A DNA stretch of 5,327 bases from Chamaesiphon sp. (GCA_020059425.1 JAGVCD010000431.1:1-5327); one strand, 5' to 3'. Shown: positions 1 to 5,327, counted from the first letter of the stretch. The notes: generated by a model from the letters alone, not told the origin. Numbers and translations are program-made.

Positions 1-357
1 CGTTTCGATGAGATTTTCTTCGTCGATTTACCAACCCAAGCGGAACGAGAAGCAGTGTTTAGAATTCATATCCGTAAGCGACAGCGTGATGTGGAACGCT
101 TTGACTGTGAGGAACTGGCTAAGGTAGCCGAGGGCTTCTCGGGTGCGGAAATTGAACAAGCTTTGGTAGCCGCTATGTATGATGCTTTTGCCCAGAATAG
201 AGAATTTTCGCAACTTGACATCATCTCCGCTATTAAATGTACTCTGCCTCTTTCGCGGACTATGCATGAGCAGGTGGCTGCTCTGCGCGATTGGGCAAGG
301 CAGCGCGCCCGTCCCGCCGCCGCCTCAGTCGCTGAATATCAGCGGATGGAGTTCTAA
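1..357 (+). CDS. ycf46: Ycf46-like AAA ATPase, C-terminal part (5' end outside window)
   Basis: The frame is open from the first base and ends with TAA at 355-357. It gives 118 residues, the end of a longer protein. The first residues read RFDEIFFVDLP. This matches the segment just after the sensor-2/arginine-finger part of AAA modules (usually GRFDE), and this wording is typical of the cyanobacterial and plastid Ycf46 family. The following helices, containing EGFSGAEIEQALVAAMYDAF (about residues 47-66), form the AAA lid with its SGAEIEQ signature. After them come a PLSRTM segment and an Arg/Ala-rich tail. Walker A and B lie outside the window and cannot be checked. Family knowledge: Ycf46 proteins are soluble AAA ATPases implicated in photosynthesis and inorganic carbon use in Synechocystis. 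The exact substrate is not known to me. ycf35 follows on the same strand after 160 bp. An internal GTG at 55 is not a credible start because homology begins upstream of it. Confidence 0.85.
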   Translation, partial: RFDEIFFVDLPTQAEREAVFRIHIRKRQRDVERFDCEELAKVAEGFSGAEIEQALVAAMYDAFAQNREFSQLDIISAIKCTLPLSRTMHEQVAALRDWARQRARPAAASVAEYQRMEF

Positions 358-361
358 CAGG

Positions 362-386
362 TTTTCTCTGCAATTGGCAGAGAGAA
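362..386 (+). terminator. 3' hairpin after ycf46 (no U-tract)
   Basis: The arms at 362-371 and 377-386 can pair: a six-base-pair core CTCTGC/GCAGAG around the loop AATTG, extended by four pairs of which one is G-U. The hairpin begins four bases after the ycf46 stop codon. There is no T-run behind it, so it is a weak intrinsic terminator at best. It could instead be an mRNA 3'-end stabiliser or an attenuating hairpin before ycf35. Confidence 0.4.
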
Positions 387-463
387 AGGCTAGCTCATGG
401 TGACTATTGCCGGTAGTTAGTTTGGTTTAAGATCGCCACTTTTTCAGGCAATCATTATGTCGG

Positions 464-492
464 GTGGCACAGGCTCAAGTAAATTGTATTTT
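464..492 (+). promoter_or_regulatory. possible ycf35 promoter
   Basis: GTGGCA (464-469) and TATTTT (487-492) are separated by 17 bp and match the sigma-70-type -35 and -10 consensus at four positions or more. Transcription would begin near 499 and leave a leader of about 19 nt containing the GGAGG ribosome site. This is a motif match only. Read-through from ycf46 is an alternative. Confidence 0.25.
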
Positions 493-517
493 CACTTTTC
501 CTTGGAGGAAATTGACT

Positions 518-871
518 ATGTCTCACTTCAGCACTCTCCGTACTAAAATTTCCGACGCCGCAGTTCTTACTGGCTCTCTGCGCGACTTAGGGATCACTGT
601 TAAAACTGAGGCCGACTTGCGCGGCTACCAAGGCCAAAAAATCCGGGCTGACATTGTTGCTGTTCTAGAAGGTGACTATGATCTGGGTTGGTCTCGCAAC
701 GCTGATGGTTCCTTTGACTTAATTGCTGATCTTTGGGGTGTTGCTAAAAAGCACAACCAAACTGAGTTGATTAACTCAATTAACCAAAAGTACGCGATTA
801 ATAAGACTCTGACTGAAGTCAAGCAGCGTGGTTTGAACAATGCTAACGTCTCGGTGGTTTTACAAAAATAG
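518..871 (+). CDS. ycf35: Ycf35 family protein (DUF1257)
   Basis: This is a 117-residue protein starting MSHFSTLRTKISD. The frame stays open upstream to a GTG at 464, but ATG 518 is preferred. It has a strong ribosome site, GGAGG at 504-508, nine bases ahead, and MSHFS at the N-terminus is characteristic of the family. The order of features matches Ycf35/DUF1257: an opening 'LRTKI.D...L..SL.DLG' stretch, a central 'GYQGQKIRADIV' and 'DLGWSRNADGSFDLIADLWG' block (about residues 44-76), then a conserved helix with NQKYAINKTL. The length is normal and no membrane segment or signal peptide is seen. The protein is soluble, and its biochemical function is not established. In other cyanobacteria, as I recall, ycf35 can lie next to a DUF2997 gene and a ferredoxin gene. 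Here neither follows, and a terminator closes the gene at once. The upstream neighbour is a Ycf46-type ATPase. Confidence 0.9.
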   Translation: MSHFSTLRTKISDAAVLTGSLRDLGITVKTEADLRGYQGQKIRADIVAVLEGDYDLGWSRNADGSFDLIADLWGVAKKHNQTELINSINQKYAINKTLTEVKQRGLNNANVSVVLQK

Positions 872-888
872 TGGTTAGTTGTTATCAG

Positions 889-926
889 ATGGGTTGATCC
901 TTACATTTAAGGATCAACCCATTTTT
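889..926 (+). terminator. Rho-independent terminator of ycf35
   Basis: A perfect 15-bp stem (889-903 with 908-922) encloses the four-base loop CATT and is followed directly by TTTT (923-926). It lies 17 bp after the ycf35 stop. The stem core is GGGTTGATCC/GGATCAACCC. Because the stem also has A residues on its left flank, some activity on the opposite strand is possible, but no gene arrives from that side. Confidence 0.9.
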
Positions 927-995
927 GTTATTAGCTAGGGTTGTGAGATGATCGCTAAAAGTAAATTGTTTAAGCTCATTGTTGAGAATTTTGCC

Positions 996-1697
996 ATGCT
1001 CAGAGAAATCGATCAAGATATTTGGGTGGCCGAACAACCACTACGTTATTTTGGACTGAGTGTCGGTACCAGAATGACAGTAGTCCGGCTGTCTAACCAA
1101 GAGCTAGCAGTAATTTCGCCGATCGAAGTCAACGATGCTGTGGTGCAACAACTGAATGAACTGGGCACCGTGCAGCACATCATTGCACCCAATCTTTATC
1201 ACTATCTATTTGCCGCCAATTTTAAAACCCTCTATCCCAAGGCATTGTTTTGGGCAGCTCCAGGTCTAACAGCTAAAAAGCCAGATTTGTTAATTGATCA
1301 CACTATCCCAACTGATGGTCAGATGATCTGGGATGGTCTAGAATCAATATTTTTTGCGGGATTCAGAACCTTTGGTCTGAGAGGTTTTGATGCTCTTAAT
1401 GAATCTGTCTTTTTTCATGCAGCCAGCCGCACTCTGATCTTGACTGACACTGCTTTCCATTTTGACGAAAGCTTTCCACCGCTCACCCAATTTGCCGCCA
1501 GAATTCTAGGCGGTTATCAAAGTTTAAGTCCATCCTTATTAGAGTGGCTGGCCACAACAGACAAAGAGCAAGTACGAAAGTCGGTGGAGCAGGTTTTGAA
1601 ATGGGACTTTGAGCGAGTAATTATGGCGCACGGCAGTATCGTCACTCAAAATGCTAAAGAAAAGTTTCAGAAAGGCTACAAGCAATTTATAGGATGA
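996..1697 (+). CDS. DUF4336 domain-containing protein (metallo-beta-lactamase-like fold)
   Basis: This encodes 233 residues from ATG 996. The same frame has an earlier ATG at 948, which would give 249 residues. I favour 996 for three reasons: family members I recall start close to 'MLREID..IWVAEQPLRYFGL'; the extra 16 residues look unlike the family; and 948 lies only about 20 bp after a strong terminator, which leaves little room for a promoter. GAG at 984-986 could serve as a weak ribosome site. Seen in sequence: the N-terminal block with VGTRMTVVRL, then IAPNLYHYLF (79-88 in the long numbering), FFHAASRTLILTD (155-167) and VIMAHG (224-229). DUF4336 proteins are thought to share the metallo-beta-lactamase-type fold. 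The classical HxHxDH metal motif is absent, so hydrolase activity should not be assumed. Substrate and pathway are unknown. The gene is convergent with the next one, 41 bp away. Confidence 0.85.
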   Translation: MLREIDQDIWVAEQPLRYFGLSVGTRMTVVRLSNQELAVISPIEVNDAVVQQLNELGTVQHIIAPNLYHYLFAANFKTLYPKALFWAAPGLTAKKPDLLIDHTIPTDGQMIWDGLESIFFAGFRTFGLRGFDALNESVFFHAASRTLILTDTAFHFDESFPPLTQFAARILGGYQSLSPSLLEWLATTDKEQVRKSVEQVLKWDFERVIMAHGSIVTQNAKEKFQKGYKQFIG

Positions 1698-1738
1698 CTA
1701 GAAAATATGACGTTAGGTTAGATTTTCAATTTATTGTT

Positions 1739-2212
1739 TTAATCGTAAACAGCGGGATCGATCGCCTGAATTAATTGCTCAGAAGCCACATAATTGTCAC
1801 GCACTACTTGCTGGCAACGCCAGCAAGCAGATTTTCCCTCTTGATACCACCATCGGCAATTAGCCCGAATCGCACAAGCAGGAATTTGATCAGTCACAAT
1901 ATCCAAGCCATTGACGATGCGCGCCGTCAGCCGACATTTATCACCATCAAAATGCATACAACCATTTTCAATACAGGTAGCCGCAATGCGAAAAATTTCT
2001 GCAGGTTTGACGGGTGAATCTAAATCTAATAATTCTTGAGGAATTTGTTTGACTCGATCGAGGTGAATTACATAGGGCTCTTCCGGAGTACCTACCACTA
2101 CCCCGAAAATTACGCTACCAGACATCTCTGCATCAGCACTAGGGCACATGAGAGATTTAGGTGATTTTTCTTGAGATAAAATAGGTGCAAGATTAGATGG
2201 AGAATTAGACAT
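1739..2212 (-). CDS. Cysteine-rich conserved hypothetical protein, possible metal or Fe-S binder
   Basis: This encodes 157 residues, with the ATG at 2212-2210 and a GAGG ribosome site at 2225-2222, nine bases ahead. I do not recognise a named family, although the 'CPS...EM.GSVIFGVVVGT.EEP' opening (residues 23-46) resembles uncharacterised proteins I associate with cyanobacteria. Eight cysteines are visible: C23, C80, C85, C93, C113, C119, C130 and C133. They fall into a CIENGCMHFDGDKC group and a CAIRANCRWWYQEGKSACWRC group. Spacings such as C-x4-C-x7-C and C-x10-C-x2-C suggest binding of a metal or iron-sulfur cluster. This is inference from cysteine pattern alone. No signal peptide or membrane segment is present, so the protein is probably cytoplasmic. 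A MITE-like element ends 38 bp upstream of the start codon and probably altered the original promoter region. The gene is convergent with the DUF4336 gene and has no evident operon partner. Confidence 0.75.
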   Translation of the reverse strand: MSNSPSNLAPILSQEKSPKSLMCPSADAEMSGSVIFGVVVGTPEEPYVIHLDRVKQIPQELLDLDSPVKPAEIFRIAATCIENGCMHFDGDKCRLTARIVNGLDIVTDQIPACAIRANCRWWYQEGKSACWRCQQVVRDNYVASEQLIQAIDPAVYD

Positions 2213-2241
2213 GATGATTAACCTCGATTAATATATGAGTA

Positions 2242-2250
2242 CAAACTAAA
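2242..2250. repeat. Left target-site duplication (CAAACTAAA)
   Basis: These nine bases, CAAACTAAA, touch the left end of the 2251-2360 element. They recur in direct orientation touching its right end at 2361-2369. A perfect 9-bp direct repeat exactly abutting both inverted repeats is the expected scar of a transposition event. Confidence 0.75.
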
Positions 2251-2360
2251 GGGTGTGTGTCACTTTCTATAGAGAAAAAAGATTATCATTATTCTCTTGT
2301 TGCTATCACTAGCCTTGATAGGTCTGTCTGATTTTTATTTTCAGAAAGTGACATGCGCCC
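2251..2360. mobile_element. MITE-like non-autonomous insertion, 110 bp
   Basis: The ends are inverted repeats of 18 bp: GGGTGTGTGTCACTTTCT at 2251-2268, and the right end (2343-2360) read on the other strand as GGGCGCATGTCACTTTCT. They agree at 15 of 18 positions, with the inner 11 identical, and the three differences would still pair as G-U in RNA. Both ends are bounded exactly by the direct repeat CAAACTAAA. The interior of about 74 bp has no coding capacity, is AT-rich and holds two small hairpins: AGAGAA/TTCTCT (2271-2276 with 2292-2297) and TATCA/TGATA (2304-2308 with 2316-2320). Size, terminal repeats, target duplication and absence of a transposase together fit a MITE mobilised in trans. 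The parent insertion-sequence family cannot be named from this alone. An RNA hairpin at the end of the neighbouring gene could explain the inverted repeat but not the flanking direct repeats. Confidence 0.72.
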
Positions 2361-2369
2361 CAAACTAAA
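2361..2369. repeat. Right target-site duplication (CAAACTAAA)
   Basis: This is the second copy of the 9-bp direct repeat. It abuts the right inverted repeat of the 2251-2360 element and lies 11 bp beyond the stop codon of the secreted repeat protein gene. Confidence 0.75.
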
Positions 2370-2380
2370 TTCATCAAAAG

Positions 2381-2842
2381 TTATTTTTCAGGAACTGCAA
2401 TTGTGCCATTAATAAGTGGTGGAGGTGTTTGAGGATAAGGATTTGCAATCACACCATTAATAAGTGGTGGAGATGTTTGAGGATAAGGATTTGCAATTCT
2501 ACCGTTAATAAAAGGTGGCGGAGTTTGAGTATGAGGATTTTCGATCCGGCCATTAATGAATGGGGGCGGATTTGGGTTGGCAATTGTGCCATTGACAATT
2601 GGTTGTCCTGGAGCATATCCACCATTACCAGTAGGAGTTTTAGCCAATAAAGCACGGTTGATGGCAGATTCCACTAAACCACGAGAATCCAGATCAAGAT
2701 CAACTAATGTCGAAATTGTATGACTGAGATTAGAAATATTTTGATTGGTTGCTGTCGGAGGGATGGTAGCTGCAAACGCACTATTTCCACCTAGAAATAG
2801 GCTATTGATTGTCAGCAAAGTCAAAAAGAATTTGGTCTTCAT
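2381..2842 (-). CDS. Predicted secreted protein with tandem 16-residue Pro/Asn/Gly repeats
   Basis: This encodes 153 residues. Residues 1-24 form a classic signal peptide: Lys at 2 and 4, a hydrophobic core FFLTLLTINSLFLGG, and a cleavage site after SAFA. Residues 25-70 are a short non-repetitive segment, Ser/Leu/Asp-rich and partly helical in look. Residues 82-153 are a tandem array with the unit [F/L]INGxIANPYPQTPPP: a 13-residue first copy, three 16-residue copies and an 11-residue end copy. The mature protein is probably exported to the periplasm, cell surface or medium and is largely extended, in the manner of proline-rich linkers. I recognise no enzyme domain or family, so no function is assigned. 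No good Shine-Dalgarno sequence precedes ATG 2842. agrE lies upstream on the same strand, 145 bp away, and the MITE-like element follows the stop. Confidence 0.7.
   Translation of the reverse strand: MKTKFFLTLLTINSLFLGGNSAFAATIPPTATNQNISNLSHTISTLVDLDLDSRGLVESAINRALLAKTPTGNGGYAPGQPIVNGTIANPNPPPFINGRIENPHTQTPPPFINGRIANPYPQTSPPLINGVIANPYPQTPPPLINGTIAVPEK
2384..2599 (-). repeat. 48-bp in-frame tandem repeat array
   Basis: This array encodes residues 82-153 of the secreted protein. Unit boundaries fall 48 bp apart on the plus strand (2397, 2445, 2493, 2541), with a 39-bp unit before 2580. The units at 2397-2444 and 2445-2492 agree at 43 of 48 positions, and the others are more diverged. This points to recent duplication at the 3' end of the gene. 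Because units are multiples of three, gain or loss keeps the frame. Confidence 0.85.
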
Positions 2843-2908
2843 AGTAAATAGAAAATTAAATCACTAACTTATTAATACAATCTCTCTCATGGTGATTTCG
2901 GAAAAGTC

Positions 2909-2927
2909 AAATTTAGAAAATAAATTT
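2909..2927. repeat. Small AT-rich inverted repeat between agrE and the secreted protein gene
   Basis: AAATTTA (2909-2915) and TAAATTT (2921-2927) pair perfectly around the five-base loop GAAAA. The hairpin is all A-T and has no U-tract, so it is weak as a terminator of agrE. Nothing else firm is seen in 2843-2987. A TTGACT (minus strand, 2910-2905) resembles a -35 box, but no -10 is found at the right spacing. Confidence 0.3.
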
Positions 2928-2987
2928 CTGAGTTTGTGGCCTACAATACCAGAAACCCTCACTAGTTTGAAAATAACGATCGCATCA

Positions 2988-5129
2988 TTATTCGTGCTGA
3001 TATTGTCCGGTGAGCTTGTTGAGTTGTCGCACTAACAAGCTTAGAAACAGTCCCACATCAGTGACAACCCCAATAGATTCGATCGAACCCCGATCGCTTA
3101 ACTTGGTGACAACTGCTGGGTTAATATCAATACAAACCATCTTGACCCCAGCGGGAGTCATATTTCCCACGCCGATCGAATGGAGCATACTAGACAACAT
3201 CAAAATGAGATCAGCCCCTTCAATAAGGCGAGCATAGTCGGCCTGGGCTTCGATCAGATTCATTTTAGTATCTGGTAGTGGTCCATCATCTCGAATCGAG
3301 CCAGCGAGAGAAAAAGGAATATTGTGTTTGATGCATTCATACATCACCCCGCTGCGCAGCACCCCTTGTTCTACGGCCTGGGCAATGCCGCCACAGCGGC
3401 GAATAATATTAATAGCTTGCAGATGGTGACGGTGCCCACCATGTACCGATACACCGCGCTGCATATCCATACCTAAAGAAGTACCCATCAGTGATTGCTC
3501 AATATCATGAACAGCGATCGCATTGCCCCCCAACAAAACCTGAACATAGCCTTCTCGAATTAGTTGGTTTAAATGTTCACTGCCGCCAGTATGGATCACT
3601 ACTGGGCCAGCGGTAACGACAACCTTGCCACCTCGATCGCGAATTTGGCGTAAATCCCAGGCAATCTGTTCTACCACTAATTCCACTCGGCGCTCACTGG
3701 AAACCCCCGCTCCCATAAAGCTAAATTCTTCTGATGATTTTTTTTTCAACGTAGTGGAATGGCGTTTGGTGCGAATGCCTGTATTGCCAACCACCACTTC
3801 TTCCCCAATCCGCAAATCACGCAGAAGCTTGCAACGAGCGACTATCTCTTTAGCTGTGCGAGTTACAGCGATCGCGCCATCCATCCGTTGTCCTTGTACC
3901 TTAATCCATCGATCGTCAATTAAGACTTCGGTGGGATAAATGGTAGTTGCATAGAAATCGTCAGCTGCCACTCCAGCCTGCGTGACGGCAGTCAAATGAG
4001 CGGAGGCGTTTTTCTGGACAGGATCGATCGCCCCCAGGTTAATCAATTGACCCATGATGTCGGCCATCACTGCTTCATCTGGAGCCGATACTTTGACTTC
4101 TGCGTGGGAGATATCTTGGCGCTGGTGGCCAAGATTAAAGTCTACTACTTGAAAACTGCCACCCCCGATCATGATCGTATCCAGAACCTGGTTGACTAGC
4201 CCAGAATCTAATAAATGGCCGGCAAGATGGATTACCCGGCTTTGAATTGTAGACAACTGTAGTGATTTTTGCTGTGGCTCCGACACCTTCAGTGTTAAGC
4301 ACTTGGCGGCACCCCCAGCTTTTAAAAATTCCGTGAGCGGGGTTTCCATTACTTGGAAGCCTCGATCGATCAATCTTTTTTTTAAACCATCACTGGCTTT
4401 GTTCATTACCACTATTCGTTCGGCTTGACCATCGCGCAAAACATCTATATTCACTGTATTACAGGCAAAATTAACCGCATCAACTTCATCGATCGCGATC
4501 CGTTTTTCTGGCGGCACTCGTAATTCAATCAGGCGATTAGAATAGGTGTCAAAGGCTGGTGGATAATACAACAGATACCCAGCGGTGAGTGGACAAAAGC
4601 AGGTATCTAGATGGTAGAATCTTGGATCGACTAGCCGTAGCGATAACACTTCTACATCCAACCACTGGGCTAAATAAGGATGGGCATCTAGTTCCGAGCG
4701 AAATCCATAACCAGCCCACAGCCAGCCACCTGATCGATCGATCAGGGCATCACCAGCACCCTCAAAAGGTAAACTGGGGGGCAATAGATGGACTTGATAA
4801 CCCTGATCTGCAAACCATTGCTGAAAATATGGTTCTTCCCCCTGTCGTTCGGGATGAAAAAAACGACTTAGAACTACTGTATTACCCAAAATCAAGCCTG
4901 CATTAGCTGTAAAAACCATATCTGGCCAGCCTGGTTGTGGTGCGACTAAATCAACTTGGGCATAGCGTTGTAATACTTGGTACAGCTGATTCCACTGGGT
5001 CAGCGCCTGTTCTCGTGATGAGCGATGAATATTGCCTTCCATCCAGGGATTGATTACATAATCAACTTCGTAATAATGCGGAGCACACATCAAAATGCGC
5101 ATGGGATCATTCTTTACTTGATCAGTCAT
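2988..5129 (-). CDS. agrE: Arginine dihydrolase / LOR-SDH domain enzyme (AgrE/ArgZ)
   Basis: This encodes 713 residues, close to the roughly 700 of cyanobacterial AgrE/ArgZ. The N-terminal amidinotransferase-fold domain (about 1-285) shows the family's arginine-handling motifs: VINPWMEGNIH (N27), DMVFTANAG (N76), PFEGAGDAL (E123, D127), FYHLDTCFCPL (H173, D175) and the probable catalytic cysteine C277 in GGAAKCLTLKV. It converts arginine to ornithine, two ammonia and CO2. The C-terminal part (about 295-705) is the LOR/SDH (TIGR00300-type) domain, with VTAGPVVIHTGG and LGGNAIAVHD (505-542), GVSVHGGHRHH (559-569) and a nucleotide-binding-like end. In Anabaena AgrE it completes conversion of ornithine to proline. 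In Synechocystis ArgZ mainly the dihydrolase activity is reported, so the second activity here is inferred. The protein is cytoplasmic and acts in arginine/cyanophycin catabolism. ATG 5129 has GAG six bases ahead. M10 is an alternative start. An NtcA-type promoter lies upstream. Confidence 0.93.
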   Translation of the reverse strand: MTDQVKNDPMRILMCAPHYYEVDYVINPWMEGNIHRSSREQALTQWNQLYQVLQRYAQVDLVAPQPGWPDMVFTANAGLILGNTVVLSRFFHPERQGEEPYFQQWFADQGYQVHLLPPSLPFEGAGDALIDRSGGWLWAGYGFRSELDAHPYLAQWLDVEVLSLRLVDPRFYHLDTCFCPLTAGYLLYYPPAFDTYSNRLIELRVPPEKRIAIDEVDAVNFACNTVNIDVLRDGQAERIVVMNKASDGLKKRLIDRGFQVMETPLTEFLKAGGAAKCLTLKVSEPQQKSLQLSTIQSRVIHLAGHLLDSGLVNQVLDTIMIGGGSFQVVDFNLGHQRQDISHAEVKVSAPDEAVMADIMGQLINLGAIDPVQKNASAHLTAVTQAGVAADDFYATTIYPTEVLIDDRWIKVQGQRMDGAIAVTRTAKEIVARCKLLRDLRIGEEVVVGNTGIRTKRHSTTLKKKSSEEFSFMGAGVSSERRVELVVEQIAWDLRQIRDRGGKVVVTAGPVVIHTGGSEHLNQLIREGYVQVLLGGNAIAVHDIEQSLMGTSLGMDMQRGVSVHGGHRHHLQAINIIRRCGGIAQAVEQGVLRSGVMYECIKHNIPFSLAGSIRDDGPLPDTKMNLIEAQADYARLIEGADLILMLSSMLHSIGVGNMTPAGVKMVCIDINPAVVTKLSDRGSIESIGVVTDVGLFLSLLVRQLNKLTGQYQHE
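4729..4746. repeat. 18-bp perfect palindrome with CGATCG core
   Basis: CCTGATCGATCGATCAGG is a perfect palindrome inside agrE. It belongs to the dense set of CGATCG-core sites in this window. Two exact HIP1 octamers, GCGATCGC, occur at 3514-3521 and 3868-3875, also in agrE. HIP1-type sites are a known feature of many cyanobacterial genomes and here serve mainly as a taxonomic clue. Confidence 0.8.
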
Positions 5130-5171
5130 GTTTAACTCAATTATTGGATAGATTTCAGCATGGTATACCTT

Positions 5172-5177
5172 ATCGTA
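5172..5177 (-). promoter_or_regulatory. -10 element of the agrE promoter
   Basis: On the minus strand this reads TACGAT, fitting the TA-N3-T form of NtcA-activated promoters. It lies 23 bp from the NtcA box. The predicted transcription start is near 5165, about 36 nt before ATG 5129, which leaves a short leader with the weak GAG ribosome site at 5138-5136. Confidence 0.6.
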
Positions 5178-5200
5178 GCCATAGGTAATACTGTTTTAAT

Positions 5201-5214
5201 GTATCGTTAACTAC
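5201..5214 (-). promoter_or_regulatory. NtcA-binding box upstream of agrE
   Basis: The minus strand reads GTAGTTAACGATAC, a perfect match to the GTA-N8-TAC site bound by NtcA, the cyanobacterial CRP-family nitrogen regulator. Its centre lies about 41.5 bp from the start site predicted from the -10 box, replacing the -35 element as in class II activated promoters. The target gene degrades arginine, which makes nitrogen control biologically sensible. The rest of the upstream region (5215-5327) shows no further feature I can support. Confidence 0.7.
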
Positions 5215-5327
5215 AAGATTTTTGGCTATGTATCGATGAATTCCACCAGATATGCTCAGAACTTTGGCCATTGTCAATTGAACGATCAACATTTGAACCA
5301 TCGGGCAATGAGTTTTAAGCTGAGGTA

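Noticed and set aside
464..517. Upstream GTG extension of ycf35 by 18 residues.
   Set aside because: It lacks a ribosome site and adds sequence foreign to the family, whereas ATG 518 has a strong GGAGG and the typical MSHFS start.
2230..2235. TATATT on the minus strand as a -10 box for the cysteine-rich gene.
   Set aside because: The start site would fall on the Shine-Dalgarno sequence at 2222-2225, leaving almost no leader, and no -35 is present at the right distance.
2343..2360. Reading the 2251-2360 inverted repeat as a terminator for the secreted protein gene.
   Set aside because: The arms are about 74 bp apart, no U-tract follows, and the exact 9-bp direct repeats outside both arms point to an insertion instead.
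2429..2655. Open frames on both strands overlapping the repeat array (about 68-73 residues).
   Set aside because: They exist because the 48-bp units are multiples of three and so keep every frame open. Only the 2381-2842 frame has a signal peptide and a sensible full-length product.
3514..4746. Dense CGATCG/GATCGATC sites considered as a replication, attachment or regulatory array.
   Set aside because: They are scattered through coding sequence without fixed spacing and match the genome-wide HIP1-type bias of cyanobacteria.
3010..4906. Several plus-strand open frames of 67-105 codons opposite agrE.
   Set aside because: They are antisense shadows of a gene with strong motif support. None has family resemblance or a convincing ribosome site.
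5170..5325. Minus-strand frame open from the right edge of the window, ending with TAA at 5172-5170 (about 51 codons).
   Set aside because: The translation resembles nothing I recognise, its stop overlaps the predicted agrE -10 box, and an open stretch of this length in one of six frames is expected by chance in AT-rich DNA. A longer flanking sequence would decide it.

Overview
The window is chromosomal DNA of a cyanobacterium. Four things support this: chloroplast/cyanobacterial gene families (Ycf46-type AAA ATPase, Ycf35/DUF1257); a cyanobacterial-type two-domain arginine dihydrolase (AgrE/ArgZ); many CGATCG-core sites, including two exact HIP1 octamers (GCGATCGC); and a canonical NtcA-type promoter. 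I cannot assign a genus. No prophage, CRISPR array, tRNA or rRNA is visible.

Layout, left to right. Positions 1-357 (+) hold the C-terminal end of a Ycf46-like AAA ATPase, followed by a small 3' hairpin. Positions 518-871 (+) hold ycf35, closed by a strong intrinsic terminator (889-926). Positions 996-1697 (+, possibly from 948) encode a DUF4336 protein. Convergent to it, at 1739-2212 (-), is a small protein with eight cysteines that I cannot name. Between that gene and the next lies a 110-bp element at 2251-2360 with 18-bp imperfect terminal inverted repeats, bounded exactly by 9-bp direct repeats. This is the structure of a non-autonomous insertion (MITE). Positions 2381-2842 (-) encode a predicted secreted protein ending in a tandem 16-residue Pro/Asn/Gly repeat. 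Positions 2988-5129 (-) encode the large AgrE/ArgZ enzyme (arginine dihydrolase plus a C-terminal LOR/SDH-type domain). Upstream of it is a perfect GTA-N8-TAC box, spaced 23 bp from a TA-N3-T -10 hexamer.

How the parts relate. ycf46 and ycf35 are neighbours of related phylogenetic distribution, but the hairpin and terminator suggest they are transcribed at least partly separately. agrE appears to be a single-gene unit under NtcA, which would link arginine/cyanophycin nitrogen remobilisation to the cell's nitrogen status. The remaining genes show no common pathway. The most noteworthy observations are the MITE-like element in the upstream region of the cysteine-rich gene and the predicted NtcA promoter of agrE. 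I see no evidence of a wholly new multi-gene system.
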